Positions 8,629 through 16,829 of a stretch of 64,000 nucleotides of DNA are shown one piece after another. Made by a program: the position numbers and the translations under genes. Where the stretch lies: contig JAFGLV010000132.1 in the NCBI GenBank assembly GCA_016927855.1, positions 1-64,000 on the forward strand, given 5' to 3'. Below the pieces are notes generated by a model, which saw only the letters and a list, made by a program, of their open reading frames with translations, was not told the DNA's origin and did not search any database. Positions within the stretch are counted from its first letter, which is position 1, and each line of letters starts with the position of its first letter. Source of the stretch: Sedimentisphaerales bacterium. Its GTDB lineage: Bacteria; Planctomycetota; Phycisphaerae; Sedimentisphaerales; Anaerobacaceae.

Positions 8629-9492
8629 GTGGCTGGGGCCGAAAGGCCACCAGTCGGGCGGGAGGGCACCATAATATTCGACGTGACACTCAAGGATTAC
8701 CTCAAGGAGATCGATGAGGCGTCCCTGCTGACTTGGGGGGAGGAATACGAGCTGGGCAAGCGCGTGGTCGAGGATAACGACCCGCTGGCCCGAGAGCACC
8801 TCGTGCGCAGCAACCTGCGCCTGGTCGTCAACATCGCCAAGAAATTCGCCGGACGCGGCATCAGCCTGGGAGACCTCATCGAGGAGGGTAATCTGGGTCT
8901 GATCAAGGCGGTCGATTACTTCGACCCCGAGCGCGGCACGCGCTTCAGTACGTACGCCGCCTGGTGGATCAAACAAAGCATCAAGCGCGCCTTGCTTGAG
9001 AATGTCCAGCCGGTCCACGTGCCGACGTATATGGTGACGCTGATCAACCAGTGGCGCCACGCCGCCGCAGAGGTCGAGAGCCGTCTGGGGCGCAAGCTGG
9101 GCATTGAGGAAATGGCTGAGCTGATGCACCTTCCCGTACGCAAAGCCGCCGTCATCTACCGCATCGTCGAGGTCCTCAGCAACACCAGCGAGAGCCTCGG
9201 CGCCGACGATCCCGATGAAAGCCACGCGCTGGAATCTACCCTGGAGGATGACAGCGTAGGACGGCCGGAGGACTCGCTCGTGGAGGACGAGGAGAAAGCC
9301 AAAGCCGTCAGGCTGCTCGAGGAGATCGAGCCGCGTGAAGCACAAGTGCTCCGCCTGCACTACGGTCTTGGCGGATGCCGGCCTCTGACGCTCAAGGAGA
9401 TCGGCAAGAAGCTGGGCCTGACGCGCGAGCGCATCCGACAGATTCGCCGCGAAGCCTTGACGCGGCTCTACGAGTACATGGAGGCGGAATAA
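8629..9492 (+). CDS. RpoD/SigA-like RNA polymerase sigma factor
   Basis: This protein of about 270-287 residues carries regions 2, 3 and 4 of a primary-type sigma factor and no region 1.1. Region 2 contains LRLVVNIAKKFAGRGISLGD, LIEEGNLGLIKAVDYFDPER and FSTYAAWWIKQSIKRAL. Region 4 ends with the helix-turn-helix TLKEIGKKLGLTRERIRQIR. The first possible start is GTG 8629. Homology begins at about FDVTLKDYLKEID, so GTG 8683, or a non-standard start just after GGAGGG (8661), may be used; the 5' end is uncertain. The compact size suggests a RpoD/SigB-like group 2 factor rather than the main sigma, but this cannot be settled from the window. Confidence 0.9.
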   Translation: MAGAERPPVGREGTIIFDVTLKDYLKEIDEASLLTWGEEYELGKRVVEDNDPLAREHLVRSNLRLVVNIAKKFAGRGISLGDLIEEGNLGLIKAVDYFDPERGTRFSTYAAWWIKQSIKRALLENVQPVHVPTYMVTLINQWRHAAAEVESRLGRKLGIEEMAELMHLPVRKAAVIYRIVEVLSNTSESLGADDPDESHALESTLEDDSVGRPEDSLVEDEEKAKAVRLLEEIEPREAQVLRLHYGLGGCRPLTLKEIGKKLGLTRERIRQIRREALTRLYEYMEAE

Positions 9493-9604
9493 GATCGGGA
9501 CAGATCGGTTCGTTTGCTTGCAATCCGGCGCCGGTTCGACGACAATGAGGTGGTTTGGATGGGCGCCGCGCTGCGCGGCTCGATGAACGCTGGAAAGGAG
9601 GCCC

Positions 9605-10132
9605 ATGACGCAGGAACGAACCGATCTGTCGGCTTTCATTCGTGCCATCCCGGACTGGCCCAAGCCGGGGATACTCTTTCGTGACATCACGCCGCTGCTG
9701 GCCAGCCCTCAGGCATTCCTTGCCGCGGTGGAAGCGCTCGTCGCTCCCTATCGTGACCTGGGTGTCGCCTACGTCGCGGCGGTCGAGGCCAGAGGGTTCA
9801 TCTTCGGCTCCGCGGTGGCCGAGAGGCTCAGCGCCGGCTTCGTGCCCATCCGCAAGAAAGGCAAGCTGCCGTTCGAGACCGAGAGCGTCAGCTACGCGCT
9901 TGAATATGGCACCGATACCGTCGAAGTGCATCGCGACGCGGTGGCGCGCGGCGCGAAGGTGCTGATGGTGGACGATCTGCTGGCCACCGGCGGTACGATG
10001 CGCGCTGCCTGCGAGCTGATCGCCAAGATCGGCGGCGAGGTCGTCGGCACGACGTTCCTTATCGAGCTCAAGGCCCTCGGCGGACGGGCCAAGCTGGCCG
10101 GCTACAACATCCACACCGTCATCACGTACTAG
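9605..10132 (+). CDS. apt: Adenine phosphoribosyltransferase
   Basis: This 175-residue protein has the usual length for Apt, which makes AMP from adenine and PRPP in purine salvage. Visible hallmarks are the N-terminal IPDWPKPGILFRDITPLLAS, the EARGFIFG loop, and the PRPP-binding motif VLMVDDLLATGGTM (about residues 118-131). The start ATG follows GGAAAGGAGG. The gene lies 112 bp after the sigma factor and 50 bp before an SDR gene on the same strand. Confidence 0.96.
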   Translation: MTQERTDLSAFIRAIPDWPKPGILFRDITPLLASPQAFLAAVEALVAPYRDLGVAYVAAVEARGFIFGSAVAERLSAGFVPIRKKGKLPFETESVSYALEYGTDTVEVHRDAVARGAKVLMVDDLLATGGTMRAACELIAKIGGEVVGTTFLIELKALGGRAKLAGYNIHTVITY

Positions 10133-10182
10133 CCGGCAGCCTCAGACGCGAAACGTACCGCCCGTTTTCGCGGAGACAGACT

Positions 10183-10905
10183 ATGAACGACCGTCCAGTT
10201 GCGATCGTGACAGGCGCAGGACGCGGCATCGGCCGGGCGCTGGCACTCGCCCTTGCTCAGGACGGCTACCGTACCGTGCTGATGGCGCGCACGCGCGAGC
10301 AGTTGGAGTCAGTCGCCGGCGACATCGCTCAGCTTGGCGGCGCGGTCCCGGAGCCCGCGGTCTATGCCTTGGATATCGCCGACCAGCAGGCGGTCCGCGA
10401 AGCCGCGCAGTCTATTGTCGAGCGGTTCGGTCGTGTGGACGTCCTGGTCAACAACGCCGGCCGGTGGGCCGCCGGCATCTTCGACATCTCTCCGGAGGAA
10501 TTCCGGCAACTCCTCGCGGTCAACGTAGCGGGAGCCTTGACGCTCGTTCAGACAGTCGCGCCGGTCATGAAGCGGCAAGGTCGCGGCCACATCTTCAACA
10601 TTGCCTCGCGCGCCGGCAAGGTGGGTTTCCCCGAGGAGGGCGCCTACTGCGCCTCGAAGTTCGCCCTCGTCGGTTTGAGCGAGGCGCTGTGCAAAGAGTT
10701 GGCTCCGCAGGGGATCAAGGTCACGTCGCTATGTCCCGCCTGGGTCGATACCGACATGGCCCGGCAGGCCGGCACGCCTTTGCCGTCGGCGGAGATGATC
10801 CAGCCCGACGACCTGGTCAAGACCGTCCGCTGGCTCCTGAGCCTCTCGCCCGCCGCCTGCGTCCGCGAAGTCCTCATCGAATGCCGCCACAGCCTCGCCT
10901 CATGA
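10183..10905 (+). CDS. Short-chain dehydrogenase/reductase
   Basis: This 240-residue classical SDR has the NAD(P)-binding motif TGAGRGIG near residues 9-16, NNAG at about residue 89, the active-site Ser in NIASRAG, and the catalytic YCASK pair. The substrate cannot be told from sequence; resemblance is to 3-oxoacyl-ACP-reductase-like (FabG-type) members. It follows apt by 50 bp and may be cotranscribed. Confidence 0.9.
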   Translation: MNDRPVAIVTGAGRGIGRALALALAQDGYRTVLMARTREQLESVAGDIAQLGGAVPEPAVYALDIADQQAVREAAQSIVERFGRVDVLVNNAGRWAAGIFDISPEEFRQLLAVNVAGALTLVQTVAPVMKRQGRGHIFNIASRAGKVGFPEEGAYCASKFALVGLSEALCKELAPQGIKVTSLCPAWVDTDMARQAGTPLPSAEMIQPDDLVKTVRWLLSLSPAACVREVLIECRHSLAS

Positions 10906-10927
10906 CCGGACCGGAAGGTCCTCGCGT

Positions 10928-11905
10928 TCAGCGCCGGTAGAGATACGCCGAAAACCTGGGAGGTAGGAGGGGACTCAGCTTCACCAGGGCGAAGGTGGCT
11001 GCCAAGGCGAAGAGGACGCGTCCGAGGAGGATGCCGGACAGGTGGGCGCCGAGAGCGACCATCAGCAGGGTGTCTTCGATGAGACTGTGACAGAGGCCCA
11101 TCAACGCGAGCGAGAAGAGGACGTCGCGTTTGGGGATGCGGCCGGAGCCGGCATGGTGGATGATCAGGCCGCTGCCATAGCCCAGACCGAGGACCATGCC
11201 CACGACCGTGATCTCCGTCGCGGCCGGCGTCATGCCCAGCAGCCTCAGCACCGGCGCCAGCATCCGCTCCAGCAGGCCGATGACGCCGAGCCGGCGCAGC
11301 AGCCGCATCAAGGTCACCAACATCAGGATAATCGCGAAGATGCCCGCGAGGTTCACGATCTGGTCCCACACCCAAGCCGGCAAAGAGGCGTCTACCGCGC
11401 CTGGCTGCCAGAGCAGGACGTGCTCGTGCTGGAGCCACCCGGTCTGGCGGTAGATCAGGTTCAGCAGGCCGCCCAGGACCAGCGCGCCGCCGAAGCGGAA
11501 CAGGCCCATCGCCAGCGGTCTGGCGCCGGCCTTCTGGGCCACCCGCAGCTCGATGGGCAGCGCGTGCGCCACCAGCATCAGCGACGCCAGGATCGTGACC
11601 TGCGCGACCGTCAGCGGCGTCTGTGGCGCCAGCGCGACGAAGGCGATGATGCCGCCGTAGACGGTGGTCAGCAGGGCCGCCGCCCACACGATCCCCATGT
11701 CACCCGGCAGGCCCACCAGCCCCATCACCGGCCGCAGCGCCGCCGCGATGTACCGCACCACGCCCAGTTCCGCCATGATCTTGACCACGATCACGACGGG
11801 AATCATGATCCTGAAGAGAATCCCGCTGACGCGAACCGTCTCGTGCAGGATATCCCTACCGATCCGCACCGGCGCCTTTGCCCAGTTTCGAGCCGTGCGA
11901 TTCAA
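10928..11905 (-). CDS. Nucleoside-recognition (Gate) domain membrane protein
   Basis: This 325-residue polytopic protein shows the SpmA/SpmB-type Gate pattern: SGILFRIMIPVVIVVKIMAE, then LGLPGDMGIVWAA-like and a second similar half with ILMLVTLMRLLRRLGVIGLL and GYGSGLIIHHAG. Gate-domain proteins occur in transporters and in poorly understood membrane proteins. It sits directly before the TOPRIM-like gene's stop (1 bp apart), on the same strand and downstream of the ATPase pair, so it may be read through from that transcript without sharing its function. Confidence 0.75.
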   Translation of the reverse strand: MNRTARNWAKAPVRIGRDILHETVRVSGILFRIMIPVVIVVKIMAELGVVRYIAAALRPVMGLVGLPGDMGIVWAAALLTTVYGGIIAFVALAPQTPLTVAQVTILASLMLVAHALPIELRVAQKAGARPLAMGLFRFGGALVLGGLLNLIYRQTGWLQHEHVLLWQPGAVDASLPAWVWDQIVNLAGIFAIILMLVTLMRLLRRLGVIGLLERMLAPVLRLLGMTPAATEITVVGMVLGLGYGSGLIIHHAGSGRIPKRDVLFSLALMGLCHSLIEDTLLMVALGAHLSGILLGRVLFALAATFALVKLSPLLPPRFSAYLYRR

Positions 11906-12475
11906 TCAGTCCTCCAGCAGATTCTCGATGGCACAGCCCCTCTGCTGGCTCTTGTCGCGCAGCCGCTCATAGAACTCCCTGAAGGATCGGTTCGAGAGCC
12001 AGTTCCTCAGAGGTGCGCGCTCGACAAGCAGGGCAATCTCCTCCTCTTTCCGGTCGAAACCCTTGACGTCCATCGCCTTCTCGAAAGGGCCTTTCGGGTC
12101 GCCTGCGGTGAATTCAGGTCGCTCCCGTCCGGTCTGCCCGGCGATCCAATCCGCATCCGCACAGAGCCAGCATTCGACGTTGCGTCCGCACACGCCAAAG
12201 ACGGCAAGGTGGCTGTGCTCCGGCCGGCATCTATTCTCGTCCGCCTTGAGCACGTCCCGCCATTCTTCGTTGTTCGCATCGCGAAGGAACACGATCAGAT
12301 CGACGCCCTTGGACGCGAGCTCAAGGCATGTCCTCGGTATCTCCCGATGCCGACTCCTTCCCGATGTGCCACGAAAACGACCTTCGATCAACTGAGCCTG
12401 TGGGCACCAGCGCCGCCTTAGCCCTTCCAAGAGCGCCCGGTCTGTACTCCCCTCCACGGAGTAGCCGATCTTCAT
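11906..12475 (-). CDS. TOPRIM-like (DUF4276-type) protein paired with an AAA ATPase
   Basis: This 189-residue protein opens with KIGYSVEGSTDRALLEGL, a strand-acid-helix pattern like the catalytic Glu of TOPRIM nucleases, followed by DLIVFLRDANNEEW, which could be the D-x-D-like metal site. The start ATG (12475) overlaps the last codons of the upstream ATPase gene by 4 bp. In OLD nucleases the two domains are fused; in PARIS (AriA/AriB) and related systems they are separate genes. A nuclease or effector role is inferred from this pairing, not shown. The exact family (DUF4276 or DUF4435-like) is uncertain. Confidence 0.65.
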   Translation of the reverse strand: MKIGYSVEGSTDRALLEGLRRRWCPQAQLIEGRFRGTSGRSRHREIPRTCLELASKGVDLIVFLRDANNEEWRDVLKADENRCRPEHSHLAVFGVCGRNVECWLCADADWIAGQTGRERPEFTAGDPKGPFEKAMDVKGFDRKEEEIALLVERAPLRNWLSNRSFREFYERLRDKSQQRGCAIENLLED

Positions 12476-13668
12476 CCGAGCATCTCCCGAAAGTGCATCT
12501 CGCCGAGCGGCATCTCGTCGAGTAGCTTGCCTGTTTTCTCAATATCGAGTTTCTTGATCTCCGAGGAAGGCACGCCGGGTTTCACCAGGTGGACCCCCTC
12601 CAGACAACTGTCGAACAGGTCGATGAAGTAGGGGCTGTGGGTCGTGAAGACAAACTGGTCTCTCCGACCCGGCCCCATGAGCTTCTCGAACAGCGGCTTG
12701 AGATGTCCCACATAGAGCCCATTCTCCGGCTCCTCGATGATTGTAAGTCCTGGCAAGGAGTCCGGCCCCGACTCTTCGCCAGAAAGAACCAAGTAAGCCA
12801 TCGCCATGAAACGCAGAGTCCCATCCGAGATACTCTGGGCACTGAAGCGGTTGCCCTTCGAGTCTTCCATGAACAGGAAGACAGAGTCAGGATCAGGTGA
12901 CGTATACGTGAAAAGATCAAGTTTTGGTTCCAGCGTCTTAACGATTTCGATTAGCCTTCTCTCCAGGCGAGGCTTCTCATTGTGAAGTGAGTAATAGGTA
13001 CGTGTCATGTTTCTACCGTCAGAGAGCAGGCCCAGTGCTTCGTGCGTTACGGTAGGAGAACGAAGTGAAGGAGGAGTGAAGCTGTAGTACATCCAATTCT
13101 TCATGTACTTCCTAAAGGAACTTGCGCATGGATACGCGCCAACATCGTACAGTCGGCACAGCATGGTTGTCTCTGTACGTGCGGGGATATCTACCGACAG
13201 ATGATGTGTGAGCGTCTGCTCGTCTCGGAATCGTCTCTCATCCAACAAACTAGCTTGACCACTGACATTCTTGAGTAATACTGTCTGGGCAAAGCCGGCT
13301 CCCGTGGCTCTGAGTGTTTCGCGGGAGACATGGATGGTCGGTCTTTGCGGCGACGGCTTCTTGTCGACGGCGAGGCGGAGGGAGTAGTCGAAGTCCACCA
13401 TCTCGCCTTCATGGGGCAAAGAGCATTCCAGGTGAAATTCAACGTCTTGGTCAGGCGTGTAGACGTTTCGGATGTTCCATGTCTCTCCGACGGCGGCGCG
13501 GATGGCGTCTTCCAGGGGGTGGCTGGCGGTCAGGCCCAGGAAGCGCAGGGCGGCGCACAGGTTCGTTTTGCCTGCGTTGTTCGGACCGATCAGGACGTTG
13601 ACGCCGGCGGGACGGAACTCGACGTTCAGCAGACTCCTGAAGTTATTGACTCGGAACCGCTTCAACAT
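12472..13668 (-). CDS. AAA-family (OLD/RecF-like) ATPase
   Basis: This 398-residue ABC-type ATPase has N-terminal FRVNNFRSLLNVEF, Walker A GPNNAGKTNL (about residues 28-37), a signature-like SISDGTLRFMAMAYLVLSGE, Walker B LTIIEEPENGL and the H-loop region FVFTTHSPYFID. The organisation matches AAA_21/AAA_15 proteins, common in defence loci. It translationally overlaps the TOPRIM-like gene. The intervening region is less conserved and more AT-rich than its neighbours (about 12900-13300), which suggests acquisition by transfer. No third component is adjacent on the 5' side, where prmC lies. Confidence 0.88.
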   Translation of the reverse strand: MLKRFRVNNFRSLLNVEFRPAGVNVLIGPNNAGKTNLCAALRFLGLTASHPLEDAIRAAVGETWNIRNVYTPDQDVEFHLECSLPHEGEMVDFDYSLRLAVDKKPSPQRPTIHVSRETLRATGAGFAQTVLLKNVSGQASLLDERRFRDEQTLTHHLSVDIPARTETTMLCRLYDVGAYPCASSFRKYMKNWMYYSFTPPSLRSPTVTHEALGLLSDGRNMTRTYYSLHNEKPRLERRLIEIVKTLEPKLDLFTYTSPDPDSVFLFMEDSKGNRFSAQSISDGTLRFMAMAYLVLSGEESGPDSLPGLTIIEEPENGLYVGHLKPLFEKLMGPGRRDQFVFTTHSPYFIDLFDSCLEGVHLVKPGVPSSEIKKLDIEKTGKLLDEMPLGEMHFREMLG

Positions 13669-13758
13669 GGCTTGTCTCCGGATTGCGGTTTCTGGATTTC
13701 CGACCGATCATGCCGCCACTATAGCATACCGGCACGCAAAAACAACACACAGGCACAG

Positions 13759-14643
13759 CTACACAGGCGTTTCCCGCCTCCGGGCGAAGGCGATGCGGTC
13801 GTTGTTGTTCGGGTCTCTTTCGATCACGGTCTCGGCGAAGAGGGCGGTGGCGTCGAGTAGTTCCCGCACGGCCGGGCCCTGGGCGTAGCCGATCTCCAGC
13901 AGTAGGGCGCCGCCGGGTTTGAGGAAGCGGTCGATGCTCGCGCAGATGCGCCGGTAGACGTCCAGGCCGTCGGCGCCGGCCCAGAGGGCCAGGCGGGGCT
14001 CGTAGTCCTTGACGTTCTTGTCGAGCTTCTCGTATTCAGCGGCACTGACGTAGGGCGGGTTGCACGTGATCAGGTCCCACTGCGTGACATCGAGGTGCGG
14101 CACGAGCGGCTCGAAGAGATCGCCGCACAGCAGCTCGACGCGGTCCTGGATCTGGTGCTTCTCGACGTTCCGCGCGGCCACCGCCAGCGCCTTGTCCGAG
14201 ATGTCCGTCGCTGTCACTTTGGCGTCGGGAAAGCCCTTGGCTACCGCCACCGCGATGCAGCCGCAACCGGTACACAGGTCGCAGGCGTGCTGCGGACCGC
14301 TGCGCGTGCGCAAGAATTCAATGGCCCTCTGTACGAGCAGCTCGGTCTCGGGCCTGGGGATCAGGCAGTCCGGCGTGACCTCCATCTCGATAGAATAGAA
14401 CTCGGTCCGGCCGATCAGGTACGCGACCGGCTCGTGTCGGCTCGCGCGCCTGACGAGATCGTGCAGGCGGTCGAGGTGCTCCTTGTTCACCACGCGGTCG
14501 AACTGCGTGTACAGCTCGATGCGCTTGAGGCCCAGAACGTGCGACAGCAGCAGTTCGGCGCTCAGGCGCGGAGCATCGACGTCGTTCTTCGTCAGGTAGT
14601 CAGTGATCCAGGTCAGGAGTCTCTGAATGGTCCATTGCGTCAT
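13759..14643 (-). CDS. prmC: Peptide chain release factor N5-glutamine methyltransferase
   Basis: This 294-residue protein starts at ATG 14643, overlapping the comB stop by 4 bp (ATGA). PrmC methylates the GGQ glutamine of release factors with SAM. Visible features are the helical N-domain (LSAELLLSHVLGLKRIELYT), PVAYLIGRTEFY, PDCLIPRPETELLV, motif I DLCTGCGCIAVAVA, and the substrate motif NPPYVS. The prfA gene that often precedes it is not in the window; here it is coupled to comB. Confidence 0.95.
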   Translation of the reverse strand: MTQWTIQRLLTWITDYLTKNDVDAPRLSAELLLSHVLGLKRIELYTQFDRVVNKEHLDRLHDLVRRASRHEPVAYLIGRTEFYSIEMEVTPDCLIPRPETELLVQRAIEFLRTRSGPQHACDLCTGCGCIAVAVAKGFPDAKVTATDISDKALAVAARNVEKHQIQDRVELLCGDLFEPLVPHLDVTQWDLITCNPPYVSAAEYEKLDKNVKDYEPRLALWAGADGLDVYRRICASIDRFLKPGGALLLEIGYAQGPAVRELLDATALFAETVIERDPNNNDRIAFARRRETPV

Positions 14644-15326
14644 GCGTGTCGTCTCGCTACGAGCATATCGTCCTGGCGGCTGATGCGAATGGCGAAGTCG
14701 TACCGGTTGATGTCGAGCGCAATCTCGCAATCCTGTGGGTGAAAGTGGGGCTGAGCGGGGTCGTAAAACTTGGCGACCTCGCCACCGGCCAGCGCGAGCT
14801 TGTGCAGCGCGTCGGCGTCAGGCTCGCGTCCTTCCAGCAGGTTGCGCAGGTACATCGCGCACAGTTCATCTTCGTCGGCCCGCGCCCTCGCGTTCCATCC
14901 CATTGCGACAATTGTCACCAGAGGCGCTGCGTCCTGGCGGATTGCCTCTGCCGTCGCTTTGGCGACGACGAATGAGCCGGCGTAGATCGGCGAGGCCCCG
15001 GCAGCCGCCGCAACTCCCGTCGTTCCCGCACGTGTGGATTGGATGATGGTCTTGCCTGCCAGCGGGGCGGTGGTCATCTCGTAAGGCGAATTGCCGAAAT
15101 CGAAACCGGCCGGGCGCTTACCTTCGACCTCTCCCACGCACAACTCGCCCAAGCCTTTGTCCCGCAGCGCGAGTGCATCCGGCGGTTCGGCCACCATGAC
15201 GATCTTGGCGGCTCCGCGCGCCAGCGCGACCGCTGCGGTGGTGAACGCTCTGAAGACATCCACGATCACCACGGCCCCTTCGGCCCGCCGGGCGCCTGCG
15301 AGCAGACTATCAATCCGGATTTCCAT
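14640..15326 (-). CDS. comB: Probable 2-phosphosulfolactate phosphatase (ComB family)
   Basis: This 228-residue protein starts at ATG 15326. ComB hydrolyses 2-phosphosulfolactate to sulfolactate with Mg2+, a step known from coenzyme M synthesis in methanogens and sulfolactate formation in bacteria. Family features are VVIVDVFRAFTTAA, FDFGNSPYEM, TIIQSTRAGTTG and the C-terminal region with DEDELCAMYL. No other coenzyme M gene (comA, comC) is visible nearby, so its in vivo substrate here is open. It is translationally coupled to prmC. Confidence 0.88.
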   Translation of the reverse strand: MEIRIDSLLAGARRAEGAVVIVDVFRAFTTAAVALARGAAKIVMVAEPPDALALRDKGLGELCVGEVEGKRPAGFDFGNSPYEMTTAPLAGKTIIQSTRAGTTGVAAAAGASPIYAGSFVVAKATAEAIRQDAAPLVTIVAMGWNARARADEDELCAMYLRNLLEGREPDADALHKLALAGGEVAKFYDPAQPHFHPQDCEIALDINRYDFAIRISRQDDMLVARRHA

Positions 15327-15529
15327 GGCACTCCATCTGACTGTAGGACAAGAGGATACAGCAACGCAGCCGTCAGGCAACAAGAATCCAGCTACCGGGA
15401 GCGGCTTCCCAGGGTATGGAATAGACGACGGGCCTTAGCCGGTGCGGCCGTTTCGACACGAAGGCCGGCCGTATGGGCTATACCCCATCTCATCGGTCTA
15501 TACGTCCCGTGACAAATCTGATTCCATTC

Positions 15530-15557
15530 TTGACATCGTCCTGCCTCGTGATAGGAT
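15530..15557 (+). promoter_or_regulatory. Sigma-70-type promoter of asnA
   Basis: TTGACA (15530-15535) and TAGGAT (15552-15557) are separated by 16 bp. The start codon of asnA lies 54 bp downstream of the -10 box, with GAGGAGAAG as ribosome binding site. Confidence 0.65.
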
Positions 15558-15611
15558 TTCCCCGCGTGTGTCACACGATGGAAACCTGTCACCAGTCTGA
15601 GGAGAAGCCTG

Positions 15612-16742
15612 ATGCTGGACAAGAAAGCTGACCTGGCCGGTCCTGGAATCGGCGACTACGCCGAACTCGAAAAGATCCTCCCGCACGACTACCACTCCCT
15701 CCTGTCCCCCAAAGAAACTCAGATTGCCACGTATGCTGTCAAGGACTACATCGAGCAGAATCTCTGCAAAGAACTGAATCTCATTCGTGTCACGGTTCCC
15801 TTGATCGTGGACGTCAGCAGCGGCGTCAACGATTATCTCGACCGCGACGGGTCGCGCACCCCGGTCAGCTTCCACATCTCGAACGACCATGACAAGAATC
15901 CCGTTGATGCCGAGGTCGTTCAGGCCGCCACCAAATGGAAACGCATGGCCCTCAAGCAGTTCGACATGCAGGTCGGCGAAGGCCTGCTCACGGACATGCG
16001 GGCCGTCCGCAAGGACTACTTCCTCGACCACGATCACAGTGCCTATGTGGACCAGTGGGATTGGGAGCTGGCCATTACGAAGGACCAGCGAAACCTGACG
16101 TTTCTCAAGCAGGTTGTTCGGAAAATCTGGAAGGTCCTCAAGGGTGCCGAGCTGCACGTCCAACAACTTTTTCCCCAGCTCAAGACGGACAAGTACCCCG
16201 ACCTGCCGGACGAGCTGACCTTCCTGCACGCGGAAGAAATCCTCGAGCGATATCCCGACCTGCCGCGCAAGCAGCGCGAGACGAAGATCGTCCAGGAGTA
16301 TCCCGCCGTCTTCATCATCGGCATCGGCTGGGTGCTCCAGGACGGCTACCCCCACGAAATGCGTGCCGCCGACTACGACGATTGGGCTACGGAGACCGTC
16401 TCTCATGGCGGCCAACCGAGACACGGCCTCAACGGCGACATTCTGGTCTGGAACCCTGTGACGAAACGTCGGCATGAACTGACTTCCATGGGCATCCGCG
16501 TCACGCCTGAGTCACTCAAGAAGCAGCTTGAGATCTGCGGCCAGTTGGACTTCCTGAGACTGCCCTATCACCAGGCGATTCTCAACCACGAGATTCCGCT
16601 GAGCATCGGCGGCGGCATCGGCCAATCCCGCACCTTCATGTCGATCCTCAAGAAGGCCCACCTCGGTGAAGTCAGCGCCACCGTCTGGCCCCGCGTCCTC
16701 AAGGACATGTGCCGCAAGAAGGACATTCACGTCATCGAGTAA
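15612..16742 (+). CDS. asnA: Aspartate-ammonia ligase (asparagine synthetase A)
   Basis: This 376-residue protein matches the class II aaRS-like AsnA, which makes asparagine from aspartate and ammonia with ATP. Visible signatures are NLIRVTVPLIVDVSSGVNDY, the PVSFHISNDHDKNP stretch, MRAVRKDYFLDHDHSAYVDQ, DWELAI, and the C-terminal LPYHQAILNHEIPLSIGGGI with GQSRTFM. The protein is slightly longer than the roughly 330-residue enterobacterial enzyme. It converges with asnS, leaving 87 bp between the ends, so the asparagine supply and charging genes are neighbours. Confidence 0.95.
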   Translation: MLDKKADLAGPGIGDYAELEKILPHDYHSLLSPKETQIATYAVKDYIEQNLCKELNLIRVTVPLIVDVSSGVNDYLDRDGSRTPVSFHISNDHDKNPVDAEVVQAATKWKRMALKQFDMQVGEGLLTDMRAVRKDYFLDHDHSAYVDQWDWELAITKDQRNLTFLKQVVRKIWKVLKGAELHVQQLFPQLKTDKYPDLPDELTFLHAEEILERYPDLPRKQRETKIVQEYPAVFIIGIGWVLQDGYPHEMRAADYDDWATETVSHGGQPRHGLNGDILVWNPVTKRRHELTSMGIRVTPESLKKQLEICGQLDFLRLPYHQAILNHEIPLSIGGGIGQSRTFMSILKKAHLGEVSATVWPRVLKDMCRKKDIHVIE

Positions 16743-16829
16743 CACGCCTCCGAGGCTCTCCGGGTGGCGCACGATCCAACTCGATCCAAGATGCCGTTGC
16801 AGTGCCTCATAGCGTGGCCACGGGTCGTC

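Noticed and set aside
8488-9690. A 400-codon minus-strand frame opposite the sigma factor
   Set aside because: The sigma factor on the plus strand has complete regions 2-4; the antisense frame lacks any motif.
11042-12421. A 459-codon plus-strand frame spanning two minus-strand genes
   Set aside because: It crosses the junction of two real genes and is dominated by Gln/His/Arg runs; no family features.
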